DNA of 64,000 nt from Marsupella aquatica (lineage: Eukaryota; Marchantiophyta). Each line of letters begins with the position of its first letter. Positions within the stretch are counted from its first letter, which is position 1. This document shows, piece by piece, positions 20,948-33,900 of this stretch. The notes under the pieces were generated by a model. It was not told where the DNA came from, searched no databases, and worked only from the letters and a program-made list of their open reading frames with translations. Position numbers and translations under genes: made by a program. The DNA lies in NCBI GenBank assembly GCA_973895155.1, contig OZ316899.1, positions 13,516,001-13,580,000 on the forward strand, written 5' to 3'.

Positions 20948-22465
20948 TCAAACTTCCACAGTAAAGTTGAATTCTTGTAGTAAAAGAACCCATCTAGCAA
21001 TTCTTCCCAAAATGTCAGTTTGATTGACTAAATATTTCAGCGAAGAATGGTCCGTGTGAAATATCGTATGATATCCCAAAAGATAGTGTCTGAACTTCTT
21101 ACAAACAAACACCACTGCCAATGCTTCTCTTTCCGTGACAGTATAGTTCTTCTCAGCAGGGTTCATTTGTCTACTAGCATAGAAGATAGGATGGTCCTTA
21201 CCGGCTTTGTCCTTCTAACTGAGGACTGCCCCAACACAAAATGCTGAAGCGTCAATGTACACATGAAAGGTGGTATCAGCACAGGGGCAAACACCAACTT
21301 ATCCTTCAAATTCCGGAAAGCTGTTTGCCGAGCTTCAATAAAGGCATATTCAACATCCTTCTCAACAACTGAGTCAGGGGCATTGCAATCTCAACATATT
21401 TACGAATGAATCTTTGGTAGCATCCCACATGATTTAAAAATGCTCTCAACTCTCTTAAATTAGCAGGGGGTTGAAGATTTTGAATAATCTTCACTTTTTT
21501 AGCATCTACCTCTATCCCTTTTTGAGAGATCACATGTCCCAACAACACTCCTTTTTGCATCCCATGAAACATTTTTGTGGATGTAAGCAAAGGCGAGCTT
21601 CTATGCATTTCTGGAAAGTGAATCTCAGCTTTTCCAGATGATCCTCTTCCATACTGAAGACACATAAATCATCAATACAAATTTCCAAAAATCTATGAAG
21701 GTATTCTTGAAAAATAATCATCATGATCCTTTGAAAGGTTCTTGGGGCATTGTAGAGTCCAAATGGCATTACTGAGAAAGCATATGTGTCGCAGTCCGTA
21801 GTGAATGTGGTCTTGTCACGGTCTTCCTCCCTAACTGAAATTTGATTGTATCCAAAGTAACCATCAAGGAAGTTGAAAAGGTCATGTCCCGCAACTATAT
21901 CTAAAACAATGTCAATAAAAGGTAAGGGGTAATGGTCCTTCCTGGTGGCCACATTCAACTTCCAAAAATCTTGACAAACTTGGATTTTAACTTTTCCGTC
22001 CGGCCTTGGTTTCTTGGGTACAATGACTATGGGAGAAACCCACTCACAGCTTAGGACTGGAAAAATGAATCCGGCTTGGGTTAGCTTATCAATCTCATCC
22101 TTCACCATTATGGAGTATTTTGGATTAAGGCAATATTGCCTTTGCCTAATTGGAATTGTTCCTTCAACCAAGTCTATCCGGTGTTGTCCCAGATAAGAGG
22201 GTATGGCTTTGATATCAGTATGGCTCCATGCAAAGACATCCCTATACTACTTCAGCAATTCCACATACTTAGTTCTCAAGTCACCCTGAATATGATTGCT
22301 GATATTCAAGAATTTTCCAGGTTCAATCTCCACCTTTTGGCAAGCTCTTGGGTCTACTATCCCTTCAGTAAAACCCATAGGTTCAATAGTCAATCCTTTT
22401 GCTTCTCCTGGTAAGAACTCCGCGTTGACACCTTCTTGGTCACTCTTGACTTCCTCCCCATCCAA
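20948..22465 (-). pseudogene. G reverse transcriptase and RNase H
   Basis: RT starts near 22200, with the RQRQYCLNPKYS and WVSPIVIVPKK blocks at 22171-21530. The active site reads CIDDLCVF where Ty3 elements usually have Y/F-x-D-D, so the first position is Cys. RT continues in other frames at 21665-21306. RNase H is at 21166-20948 (TEREALAVVFVCKKFRHYL). Stops and frame changes occur at about 22240, 21530 and 21200. Confidence 0.85.
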
Positions 22466-22712
22466 GGTCCTAGATTTGACTCCAGTACTTAGGTAGGAAG
22501 GGTTCTGGCGTCATCCAAGCTATAAGCCTGCTTCAAAGTCCTTTTCCGGATCAGAGTATAAAACCGAAGCTTTTTGGTTGATCGAAGTGTGATTGATCCG
22601 GATTTGCTGATGTTTTTGGATTCCTACCAAGTTCCGGAATTTCAGTTATGGCGGTTATTTTCAGAATTTCTCCCATCTCCACGGGAGCATCAAATTCAAA
22701 AATATAAAGAAA

Positions 22713-23668
22713 TCACACGTCATCTTCTTTTCGTCGCTTGGTCTTGTTTCTGACTGAATCAGAGTCTGTCCATGTGATCGTGGAATTTGAAGTATAGCCT
22801 TTGTCCATCTCTGTCTCTCCCTGGTGAGGATCTACGTCCCAGCTTACAATCACTCTAGGGGTACCAAAAGTTAATTCTTTCATAGTCCAATTAACTTTCA
22901 CCTCGACACCATACAGCCAGGGCCGTCCTAACAGGATTGGAAAATTGGAAGGAGAGGAGGGTCGAATAATTACATACACCAAAGGAAATGTAATGCCTCC
23001 AATTATTGTATCCACATTCTGCAAAATTCCAACTGGAGCAACTCGAGTTTGGTCTGCCATTCTCAGGAACCGATCAGTGGGCTCAAATTTTTCAAACCCA
23101 AAACTGTATGCAATAGATTTCATCATGAGGTTGACACCTGATCCTCCATCAATAGGAACTCCCCGAATGGAACACCCAACAATTTGAATGGTCAATATAG
23201 GTTGTCCTCTATCCAAAGCCTCAAGGTGGAAGCAATTATGCACATCTATAGTTGGCAATTTGGCTTTTCTCCTTCTTCTACCACCTACTAATCTGATCTC
23301 CCTTAAAAATTGAGGGTTAATTCTAATCAATTCTCCTATTGTGATGTTGGCTTTGACATTGTCAATGTCTGCCACAATGTCATACGGTTGGGATTTCCCC
23401 AATTTCAATTTCCCTTCCTCAATTGAAGGCACCACTGGGGTAATTGTCTTATTGATTTCAAGTTTCACTTGTAATTTGTGAGCCAAATCTCTTTGACTTC
23501 TGCAAAGATGTCCGGTAAGAAGTATTTAAGATCGTTACGATCATATGCTCCATCATTCATGTGGTCCACCCCTTCTCTTTCAGTTGCTACAGGTTGCTTG
23601 GCCTTCTTCAATTCCTTCTCAAGGGGCTTAACCAACTTTTTATCCTTAGATTGAGTAACTGCAAACAC
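22713..23668 (-). pseudogene. G aspartic protease region
   Basis: The minus-strand frame 23486-22713 carries a retropepsin-like domain with PIDGGSGVNLM and a downstream PILLGRPWLYG block, both matching X protease (DGGAGVN; VLLGRPWLYDG). The upstream piece 23668-23465 is a Lys/Glu-rich linker in another frame. DGG replaces the common DTG/DSG, as in some Tat-type plant elements. Confidence 0.8.
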
Positions 23669-23670
23669 GT

Positions 23671-25068
23671 TTAGTACTCTGTCTCTCTCTCTCTAACTCT
23701 TTTGTTGGGTTGGCCAAGTTCCTCTTCCTTGACTAAGTGAGGTACCTCAATGTCAAACACAAGGCCTTGTGGTCCTCCATTATTCATATTTGGAATTCTG
23801 GTGGTAGCAGTTTTAATTTCCGGATTCATATCTAGATCTGCACTTCGAAATAGTTTTCCCCGTTCTTTCTCCTTTTTCTTCACTATGGCAACTTGGGGTG
23901 TAGAATACTTCTTTGGGTTCCGATAAGTTGGAGAGGTGATTTCCACAATTTGGACATGGTCCACCTGTCCTTCTGGTAGCCACATTTCCTTCTCATAACA
24001 CACAAGCTGAACATTAGATTCAGGTTTTTGCGTATCTTTGACTGGCTCTTGTACATACCTTACCAACATTTTTGGCTTTGGTGGCACAGGACATTCCATC
24101 AGTAAATGACCTTCCTTACCACAATTTCCACACAGAGAGGTCATTCCTTCAGGTCTCTTTGGCCACGAACATTGTGGTGAAAAATGGGCTTGATCCCCAC
24201 AATTCCAACATACACCTCCTGGCAAAGTTCCTCTTGGTGGGTATCCTCCTGGTGGTGCCATAGGTGGCTTATAGACAGACCTATTAGGTCCCCCTTGGGG
24301 TCTTATTGGTGGTCTAGGGAAATATTGTACAAGGGCTTGAGGTTGAACTTGATCCACTGAATCTTCATACCTCTGGAACTCTGGATCACATTCTATCTCA
24401 CCTTCATAGTCTTCACCTGCAATGTAATTCACTTGCTTTGAGCTAGGGCATTCATTAGGATAATGACCCATCTTCTTACAAACAACACACCACACATTGT
24501 ACCTCGGTTGTTCTAAGGGTCTCTATGGTGGGTTATTCATTGCCAGGTTTACAACCAATCCTTTCATCTGTTTGGCAAGACCTTCCATTATGTCTACCAA
24601 TTTGCCTTCACTTTTTGCAGTTTTTGTAGGTTTAACAGTGGACACTTTTTTGGGTTTCACCTCCTCCTCATCAGTGCTGTCTATATCATCTCCACTATCA
24701 TCGCTCTCACTGGATGTATCGTCTTCAGAAGAGGAAGAATCAGCTTGTTTTTTTTTTTTTCTTAGACTTTTTCTTCTTTTTGCTTTCTTCTTCTGTAATC
24801 TCTTTTGCCAGCTGAGACCGTTGGGAGAGATTGGCATCCTTGCAATTAATTCCTTTCGCTCCTTCAAAGGAAAGTGATATTCTTCAAAATCCATAGTCTC
24901 CAATGCATGCACGTACTCTAGTTGGAAGGCTCTAGAAGCATTAAAGATTGTATATGGTTTGCTTCTTGTGTTTAATGAATGTTTTTTGTGCTCAGAATCT
25001 TCTGTAGTACCAACATATCCATTCAAATAATTATGCTCCTTCCATTGTGTTGATTGCACCGCTTTCAT
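23671..25068 (-). pseudogene. G gag: Lys/Ser-rich region and three zinc knuckles
   Basis: Two minus-strand frames. 25068-24523 has a short N-terminal region, a Lys/Arg block and a Ser/Asp/Glu block; 24495-23671 has three CCHC knuckles (CVVCKKMGHYPNEC, CWNCGDQAHFSPQC, CGNCGKEGHLLMEC). A TAG separates them at about 24523. X gag has the same order but with a capsid domain of about 165 residues ahead of the Lys block; here only about 150 bp separate the primer site from the frame, so the capsid domain looks deleted or unrecognisable. Confidence 0.8.
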
Positions 25069-25211
25069 CCACTACAGACTTGAATTGATTCGAGGTTGCT
25101 CGCTTTCAAGGACTTCCTCTCAGGAGGGTCTCTCTTGAAATGGTCTCCTTTGATTACTTCAATCTCTGCACAACTCAAATCTATCAAAGTACCTTCACTT
25201 CTTAGGTCACT

Positions 25212-25228
25212 CCTTGACAACGGCGCCA
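25212..25228 (-). other. Primer-binding site of G
   Basis: On the minus strand TGGCGCCGTTGTCAAGG, a classic plant Ty3/gypsy primer site, about 7 nt after the LTR end (...CTACCACA at 25236). Confidence 0.85.
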
Positions 25229-25235
25229 AAAAACG

Positions 25236-27057
25236 TGTGGTAGAGTGGTCACAATGTTAAATAAAAATTTAATATTGGAGGACTTGAATTTGTTCCCTTG
25301 AAGAGCTAATGAGAAGTGAATTGGTACTGAAAAGAACAAATAGGATGTTAATTGGGCATAACCTTGCCAAGGAGTTCTCTCTCTAGAGGATTGATGGTAA
25401 TCAATGCACAAAACTAACAATTAAAGAAAGATATGGAAAATGACTAGTAGGAATGTCTTTTCAATTGGCTTATGCAAAGAGATGATGGAAAATGACGACC
25501 CTCTAGTAGATCAACAGGATCCTAGATTTTTAAGATTCAAAATGCAACAGGGCTCACAACATGGTCGAATTAGAATAGACATCCAACATTAACTAGAAAT
25601 TGACATGGAGATCTAGTTATCAAACAAAGAATTCTTTCTGGTCAACAAGTGGCAACGGTACTAAATGCTTAAATTGGTATCTTCCCACACAAAAAGTTCT
25701 AGATTGTCAAATTGATAACTTCTCAATCAAATTTAGATGATTACTCATGGTAAGGAAACATTCCATTTCAACTGCTAAAATAGCAAGAGTTCAATGCTAC
25801 CAAGAATTCACATGAGTAATTCAAATCAAAATTCAATTTCCAAGTATGATGTCAAATTTTCTAAGTATTAACTTCTCAACAGGAGAAGGAGTCTGCAGTT
25901 CTACTCACAGCATGTCAAGGCTCAACATGAGCACTTGAGGAGGAGTTTCTATGCTTCCAACAGAAATTGAGAACTGAAATGAAAACTAACTATCATCCTA
26001 CTTAAGATGCTAGAGGAAAAGGGGGAAAGATCCCAAAAGGTAAAGTACCGTTTCTGGTTTTCATGGAAGGAAAAGTAACCGTCATTCAAAATCCAAAAGT
26101 GACAACAAAGGAAGATCCGGAAATGAGTATAAGGCAAAATCCAAAAATGGATTCTCGGGTTTACTACAAAATCCGGATTTTGATCCTAACCAGATCCGGA
26201 AATCCTAAATCTAATTTCTAATGAACTACAAAGCTACTAAACTATTGGAGAATCATCTTCTATCTCTACTCAAACTAGTTCACGTGTAGTATCAACTGGA
26301 CTAATAGGCTTCTGAGAAGTTGGGGTCCTAAAACTAATAGTAGCCTCCACATTCTTTGGGTCGAAGGGAGAACTGCATGGGGGACTGATAGTCAAAGGTG
26401 AAACAGACGGAAAACAAAACTCAACCTTCTCGAATCCAGGTGGGATATCTTTTGCTTCGATTGCATCTATAATCATAGGGGACATACCGGATTCCGGAAT
26501 CCGGATTTTGACAGGGGTCAACATGGACTTTGCATCCAAAATGGCTTTCTCCATCTGGTTGAACGCTCCTGTGATCTTCTTGGCAAACCGGTTATTGCAG
26601 TCAATAACCTTAGCAAGAGTGCCTAGGTTGGTAGTTGCTAAGTACTTATCAATCAGGTTGGCTTCCAACAAGCCCAAGGCCGGTACATGAAGCGCTTCCT
26701 GAACACTGGTGACTACTCCATTCAGAAGCTTTCGGATCTGAAGATGGTCCTCCAACTTCTTTTGTGCAACATCCAACTGGTCTACCAAGGAGTCAATCTT
26801 CCTTCTGTCCTTGTCTACCTGGTCTTCTAAGTCCCAGATCCTCTTCTTGGCCTGACTTTTAATCACCATATCCAAAGTGGAAATGATGACAATCGGACCG
26901 CAGTTGAGCATCTCAGCAACTTTCCCTACAAGATCCTCAAGCTGCTTAGCCTTTCCGATTGCACTCTCCACAAATGTCCGGACATGTTCCAACTCTACCG
27001 ATGCCGTCCACTTGGAACTTGGGGTCACACCCGGAAGACTTCCTCTGCTTTCTGGTC
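25236..27057 (-). repeat. G 5' LTR, 3' portion, with the C-terminal half of ORF3
   Basis: It runs from the LTR end at 25236 to the CACTA insertion at 27057 and continues beyond the CACTA at 51218. 25237-26269 is A/T-rich and non-coding (U5-like); 26270-27057 codes for ORF3. The upstream LTR limit is not fixed because the matching 3' LTR is outside the window. Confidence 0.7.
26270..27057 (-). pseudogene. ORF3 C-terminal half (coiled coil) in the G LTR
   Basis: Minus-strand frame of about 260 codons, open to a stop at 26270. It contains a helical, coiled-coil-prone region (residues about 25-110 from 27028) and a Pro/Ser-rich tail. The open frame reads straight into the 51218-51299 segment when the CACTA and one GTC copy are left out, so this is the second half of one gene. 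The layout matches ORF1 and ORF2. Confidence 0.72.
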
Positions 27058-27620
27058 CACTAGTACATTTTTGACGACTTTCCGATACTCAAAATGCGAC
27101 TATTTTGTCATGTCCAAACCCGAGAGTATCGGACGTTGTCCGATACAAATACCTTCGTAATGTCCGATGTGCACCGCATCGGATTTAGTTAGTCCGATGT
27201 GTTCCCTAACGCAACCAATATCCCATATCGGTTACATCGGAACATTTCCAAAACTAAATGAATCGGACATTTGACCGGAAAAGTATTGTCAAGGGTTTGA
27301 TCTTCAGGTTATCGGATACAATGTGCGTTAGAGACAACATCGGATATTTTCCGATGTTTATTCCAACACACATGGTTTTCGTAATAGAATACTACGGACA
27401 TAAATTGCGTAAGGTAAAGAATTGGAAACATTTCTGAAGCGGTCAATATCGGACCCCTCTGTTGGAACATTGGACGAGGGGTCCGATGTTTCCAATATTG
27501 GATGTGAGTGTTCCGATAGTTGTGATATTGGACAATTGCTGCGATTGAGCCTTTTGTGCTCCGATGCATATCCGATGCAAGTTTCATCGGATAGACCATT
27601 GGACACTGGTTATCTTGAGG
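27058..27620. repeat. CACTA left terminal inverted repeat and subterminal repeats
   Basis: About 17 copies of ATCGGA/TCCGAT in both orientations within 550 bp, often extended to GTATCGGAC or TCCGATG. In En/Spm such subterminal arrays bind TNPA and bring the ends together for excision. Confidence 0.85.
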
Positions 27621-28789
27621 TTCTTAGTTGAGTGGGGTTGAGAGAAGTATTAGAGATACTTTATGGAATATGTTTTATGCAAGAGTGGACATTGAGAAAC
27701 AAATATAGTGCCGAGAAATATATAATGTCGGGAAAGTAAACACAAATATGGTAGGGGGCTAGCTATAGTTGCTACTTACTAGCTAAGTGGTGGAGGGGAT
27801 GTCATCAACTTCCACTACAACTACGTTGGGTCTATCCTGGACTATGGATCATGATCGAGGGTGTGGGATGGCTCAGTGTCAGCTAGTGTAGAGAAACATG
27901 ACATTCTTTCGTTTAGAAGAGGAAATAGTTAGGGAAAAAGTTTTAGTGCTATCAGAGTAGCTAGGTTTAGGGCACTTAAGTAAGAAGGGAAGCTTAGTAG
28001 AGGTAAGAGGGAATTTTAGTTATGCAAAGTTATCTAGGGGTAAGCAAGTTACTATAGGAGGGGCAGGAAACTAGTTCCGTCCTTAGTTATAATAGGCGAC
28101 TAAGTCGGGACCGAAAAATGACCCGACACCGGACATCTTATTTTTGGCTGATATTTCTCCCATGGGTGCTGGGAGGTCCCTAGGGAACCCTGAAAAAGTA
28201 TGAAGTCAAGTGGGGTCTTAACCTAGGAGTTATAAGTATTTTGGCAAAAATCAAAGTTACCAAATAGCGGGTCCCGGGAAAAATAGCTGATGGGTAAATG
28301 TAGGGGTTCCAAGTTTGGAAGTGGGTTAAGTATGGTCCCCTCTATCCCTAGAAACTTGTGGGACAACTTTGTCACACTTGGTTACTTTTTGGGAGCATCT
28401 CAAAGTTGAGAAGAATTTTGGAAGACATAAAGACTTGACCCTCTTTGCCTAATTTTAGAAAAGTTGTTATAGGGTTTTGTTTATATCTTAGTAAACCCGG
28501 ACATAGTCCTATGTCCATAGAATCAGTGGAGCTACTCAGAAGTCCTTTTGGACTTATGTGTGAGTTTTGGAGGGGGGTCCAAAATCGCCCCAAAATGCTG
28601 TTTTTCCAAAAAAAAAATGTGTATTTTTTTCTAAGTGTAAACCGCGTGGGCGGCGATCACGCGGCGAGCACGAGGCAAGGAGGAGCAAGCACGAGGCTGG
28701 TGAGGACGTCAAGCACCGGGAGGCTGTCCAAAGGTGCTGCATGATTACTTGAGGAATCAATTGAGCACAAGGGCGGCTGAATTGAAGGA

Positions 28790-29310
28790 AGGGCGGCTGA
28801 ATTGAAATGGCTGCTGCTGATTGAAGAAGCAAGGGCTGTTGCTGATTGAAGAAGCTATGGCTGCTGAGAAGGAAAAGAGCTATGGCTGCAAATTAGGATC
28901 GCTGCTGGCTTTGAATTGGGAAGGCTGCTTGCTGCTATGACAGCTGCACACTAGATTAGAGGTGCTCCTACTAATCAGGCACGAGATGCTCATGAGAATT
29001 GGCTGGCTGCTGCCTTGATGCTGCTGAATTGAATGATGCTGCTGCTAGCTGCGAAATTGCAAAGGTGGGCAGCTACGAAATTGAGAAGAGAGACCTGCTT
29101 GACTGAGAAGGAATCAAGCTATGGTTGCTGCTGCTGTGCTTCAAATCTGCTGTTGTTGTGCTGTAAATGCGCTGATGTGACTGTGCTGCTAGCTGCGAAA
29201 TTGACTGTGTTGCTAGCGGCAAAATTGAAGAGGTGGGCTAGCTGCGAAATTGACTAGGCTGGCTGTGAGCTATGGTGGCTGTGAAATTGAGGGGCTGGCG
29301 GCTGATCAGC
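28790..29310. repeat. GCTG-rich degenerate repeat region
   Basis: Irregular repetition of GCTGCTG, GATTGAAGAAGC and GCTGCGAAATTGA-like units. The GCTGCGAAATTGA-type unit recurs at least four times between 29045 and 29300. Looks like decayed tandem sequence of slippage origin; not coding. Confidence 0.6.
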
Positions 29311-30384
29311 TGGACTGCTGCACAAGAAAGAATCCAATAGAGAATGCTATGGTTTTAGATTGAATTCACGAGAGAGAAATGGCTGCAAACATTGCTGTCC
29401 TTACAATTTCTTCATAAGAAACATGAGTATAATGAGAGTGCTCTCCCCTCATGACACGTGGAATCCCCATAAGGGGCATGTAAGGTAAGTGTAATCGGGC
29501 CGCCGCTTACACCCGCTTTACACCAAAAACAGGCCTTGGGAGAATGGGCATAACTTTGGCTAGAGGTATCCGTTGGGGCCCAAATTTTTTTGTGCTGAGT
29601 TAGGGGAAGATAAGGCACCCCCTGGTGAAGGTGGAACCCCAGAAAAGTAATCACTCAAATATATTTTTAACCGAGGCCACGAGGGAGTCTCGACAACTTG
29701 CAAACCAAAGTCGGCATAGGGGAATGAATACCAGATTTAGGGGCTGACCTTTCTTGCACCCATACCACTTGAGTTAGGCTCTAGAGAAGGGTACTTACCT
29801 TTGGCCAAAGGTGTAAGGCCATCAAGTTAAGAAAAGTAAATATAGGGGGTAGTTTACTTAGGGTAGTAAAGGGGTTACAAGTAAAATAAGGCCAACTTTG
29901 ACTAGGCACAACTTGAGACTCACTCACTCTTTTTGCGAGCTTTCAAGTGGGTTGGTAAGCTGGTGAGGAGGACCATAAGTGGGAGTAGGTTTGGAAGTCA
30001 AAGCATACCACTCATGTGTGGCATATTCCAGGGCTTGGAAGGAGGCAAAATAGCAAGTAGTAGGGTGGGCTATGAACTATAGAGTTGGACTTTGTGTGTT
30101 AGGAGGACTTGGGGGAGGTATAGTTGGACCCCAGGTCAAGCTTGGTGTGATGTGGAAGGAGATAGTATATAAGGAGGAAGTTTTCATTTGTTAGGGACCG
30201 GGAGTCTCATCTCTTAAGTGAAATCTCTACCTTGCCAAGGTAGGGCTAAGCTTGAGAAAGGAGAGGTGGTCCATGCTTAGTGTGGAGAATGTGTAGTGAA
30301 CTTTTGTTGTAAAGGTGATGCAATAAAAGGAGACTTACCAATCTTCATTGTGACCATTAAGTGTGAGTGCATTTGAAGTATATG

Positions 30385-30740
30385 AGAGCAAGAGAAGAGT
30401 CCATGCTATGGTATAATCTTGGTCTAAGCTTGAAGGGGATGTGCTAGTACAAAACCAAGGCCAAGGAGGCAAGGTTAAGGTATAGCATTACTTTGAGACT
30501 TAGAGAGGATTATAGCTTGAGGGTGGAAAGTACTTTGCTTGGTGTGTGGTGTTAACAAGAAGTAAGAACAAGAGGAAGAGTCCTTAGATAGAGGAGCCTT
30601 CTCTAGGGCTCAAAGGGGATGTGTGGACCCAAACCAAGGCCAGGGGGGCAAGGTTGAGGGGTAACACTACTTTGAGGGTCTTGAGGAGACTTAAGCTTGA
30701 AGAGGAAAGTACTTTGGGTTCTTGGGTGTTTGTGTGAGAA
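30385..30740. repeat. Imperfect tandem duplication, about 180-bp period
   Basis: Two diverged units share blocks in the same order: AAGAGTCC, AAACCAAGGCCA, GGCAAGGTT, ACTTTGAG and GAAAGTACTTTG. The offset between matching blocks is about 175-181 bp. Confidence 0.6.
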
Positions 30741-30982
30741 TCTACTCTAAGGTGACAGCTTGGAGCGGAGATCCCCCTTGCTGATCCTTGGAGTAGAGGA
30801 GAGGGGAAGGGGTGAGTACAAAAGTAGTCAAGGGGACTACCTCTCTAGAAGTGGAGAGTTGAAACTACTTATGTATGGAGTGATTGGACATTGTAAGCAC
30901 ACTTCAGAAGTTTTGTCAATCCTTTGTGACCCTGGTATGACATGGAGCAGGTATTAGGTAGTCTTTTGGGGAGAAAAGCCGC

Positions 30983-33900
30983 TTAAGCTCCTTGGCAAGT
31001 GTTTGACAGAGGGATATATGGCATCACAATAGACCAATTTGAGTCATCCGAATAAGGTAGGTAAAAACATTGCTCAAGGTGATGTGGGAATGCAAACGGA
31101 TCTGAAGACCTCCAATTTGAGCTGATAACACTTGTCTTCAACCGAGTAAATCCGCATGCATCATCTTCACATGTACGATTGTGGCCCACAAGATTCATCT
31201 TGAACCATTTGCACTTCAATACCACTTCCTCCAAAGTAGTATGTGCATGGTACTTCACAGTTAGGATCTCCTCAATCTTTCCATGATGAGCGATAGTGGA
31301 CCGAATGGAATTCCTGTCCGATGTGCTGCTCTGTGAATCCTGGGTGAACCAACCCATGACCCCTCAATCTTGTGTAGCTGCCCTCTTCTCATCAAGTCAT
31401 TCCACACGAAAGTGTCTTCCCTTGGACCACATGGCAGTCCAAGTTGTGACTATAAGTAGTGGACCATGAACAAGGGTACGAAGCTTATCAGTCACCTCTA
31501 GATAATGCAATACACTGTCCCTTGTACCCACCAAGGCATCCACTTCTAACAACTTTGACTTCATGTATGGGTGAAACTTAGGAAATATCCGTGGTCGTCG
31601 ACTATTTTGCTTCTCCTCCTCATAAAACAATGTCCACTCCCCTACAACCTCTGGTGAGTTGTACAACATAAATGTTGTGAGTTGCAAACGCTCCGCTGAG
31701 CTTAAGAGACGCTCTTTTGATGCCCCAGTGAGTCTATCATCCTTGTAGTCCGCCTCTCGTGCCGCCTCATCTATCCATCCCCTAGGAGCATTTGGATCTA
31801 GTGTGGCAACTATGTTTGTACAATAAAACATACTCTCTGCTCCAAGATGACGCTGTGCAATGCTACCTTCCACCCTAGCGCGATTAGAGACATACGATTT
31901 CATCACTCTCATATAACGCTCTACCCAATACATCCATCGACAATGCACTGGGCCTGCAATTGCAACCTCACGCACTAAATGTATGAGAAAATGAACCTGA
32001 CCATCAAAAAATGAGGGAGGGAGTACCTTCTCCAACTTGCACACAACCTCTACTCCAAATGTCTCCATTGCAGCAGTTTCATCCTCCTGTACCTCCTTCT
32101 GACATACCCATCGCAAAAGCTTTCCCAATGACCAAAGGGCATAACGAAGTTCCTCACTACCCAATCCAATAATCACAACTGGAATGACATGTTCCAGTAA
32201 CCGATGATAATCATGTGTTTTCAAGTAAGATGGCCATTTTGGAGAATCATCCCCCCCAAATGCTTTTTGGAGATTTGCGCCATAACCTGTGGGAAACCTC
32301 ATTGACCCAATACGTCTGCGAAACTCAGTGCACTCTGCCCTACTCAAAACCCAAGGATTATGGATGTTGGGGGGGTCACCAGGGGGATCCAAAGATGGCC
32401 AAAAACCAAGAAGACCATGCATCCCCATCTCCTCACAACTTTCTCTCCAATTGTGGTTCTTTTCCCCATATAGATGACAAATCAATGATCTGCCCACATT
32501 CCCCTCAATGTGCATCGGATCTAACAAGTGATTAATGGGCAACTCTGACCAATATGGCAATTGTGACAATGCAGACAAACGGGTCATGCCACATCGGAGA
32601 ATTTGTAATGGATCATCTGGGTCTTGAACTCTTTCCCATACCTCTCTCCAATATGTTGGACCCTTTCGCTGAGGTTGAGGACGAGTATCGGGTTGGTCAT
32701 CTTCAGTATCATACAATAAATGATCACTCCTCCAAGGATGGTCTTCTGGAAGATATTTGGTATGGCCAATGTAAACTATCTTACGCAAAGTACTTGACTT
32801 GCGTCTTGCCACACCCTCCAAATCTGGTCCGCACGAAGGGCAAGCTCTATAGCCTGATGTTTGCAATCTAGAGATATATCCAAACCCTGCGCTTGATCAA
32901 TACACAACCAGCCAATGAAAGTAAGTTAAATGATACAAATTATAACCAAAAAAATTTAATTAATAAGCATGGTGTAAATAGATAGCAATGGAAATAAGGG
33001 TTTAATACCCTACCTGGAAAATCATGCATGGTCCACATAAGAATGGCCTTCATGGTAAATGTGCGGGATAAACCTCCAGTTTTGTCACGTCCGTCATAAC
33101 AATCCACCCCTCTCCAAAATTTCAAAAGCTCATCAATCAAGGGTGGCAAGTAAATGTCAATCTTTTTTACTTGCTTAGGACCAGGGATGATCATTGAGAG
33201 TAGTAGATGACCTTTCTTCATGGCCATCCATGGAGGGATATTGTAATTTGTGAGAACTACAGGCCATACTAAATATGGCTTAGCTTTACCTGCTAATGCA
33301 AAAGGACTGATACCATCTGCTGCCAAGCCAAGTCGAACATGTCGCGGGTCAGTTTTGAACTCACCCCATCTGCCCTCTACAAATCGATTGGCAAGAGAGT
33401 CTACCATCATCCGCATGGTACTAGAGTCTGTACCCATATCCAAACGATGTTGTGAGTGCCAGACCATATACTCAGCCAACTCTGCACAACGATATTGATG
33501 GCGCAATTGAGGGATGAGAGGAAAGTACCGCATAACCTTTTAAGGCACCTTCCCCGTCAACATGTCATCACAAAACCGCGGCTTCTCACACATAGGACAT
33601 ATAATTGCATTTTCATGCTCACCCCTGAAAAGAATGCAATCATTCACACATGCATGTATCACTTCATATTTTAGGCCAATGGACTTCAACACCTGTTTAG
33701 CCTCCTTCCAAGAGCTTGGCATGTTGTTGCCTGGTGGTAAAATACAATCATGTAGGGTACGAAAAACATCATCCAAAAGTAGGTTGCTTGCCCCATGTCT
33801 TTGTTGCACATTCAACAACAACATTATTGCTGAGAGCTGAGATAGCCTACTCCCCTCAAATATGCGAGTACGAGCATGACGTTGAGCCTCTTCCCATTCC

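Larger units (their letters stand above)
19676..25235 (-). mobile_element. Element G: internal region of a Ty3/gypsy retrotransposon, 3' part missing
   Basis: Minus strand, from the primer site (25228-25212) through gag, protease, RT, RNase H and most of integrase, cut at 19676 by copia-1. Its 5' LTR begins at 25236. Its closest relative in the window is X: both have three zinc knuckles, a DGG(S/A)GVN protease and a very similar RT start. The 3' LTR is outside the window. Confidence 0.85.
27621..30982. other. Non-coding CACTA-internal stretch, with LTR-like sequence
   Basis: No supportable gene. Within it: a run of A (28610-28618), a GCTG-rich degenerate repeat (28790-29310), a plus-strand TATATAAGG at about 30167 followed by an AATAAAAG at about 30320 (LTR-like promoter and poly(A) signals), and a tandem duplication (about 30385-30740). 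An old LTR-element fragment is plausible, but I could not find ends or a target duplication. Confidence 0.4.
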
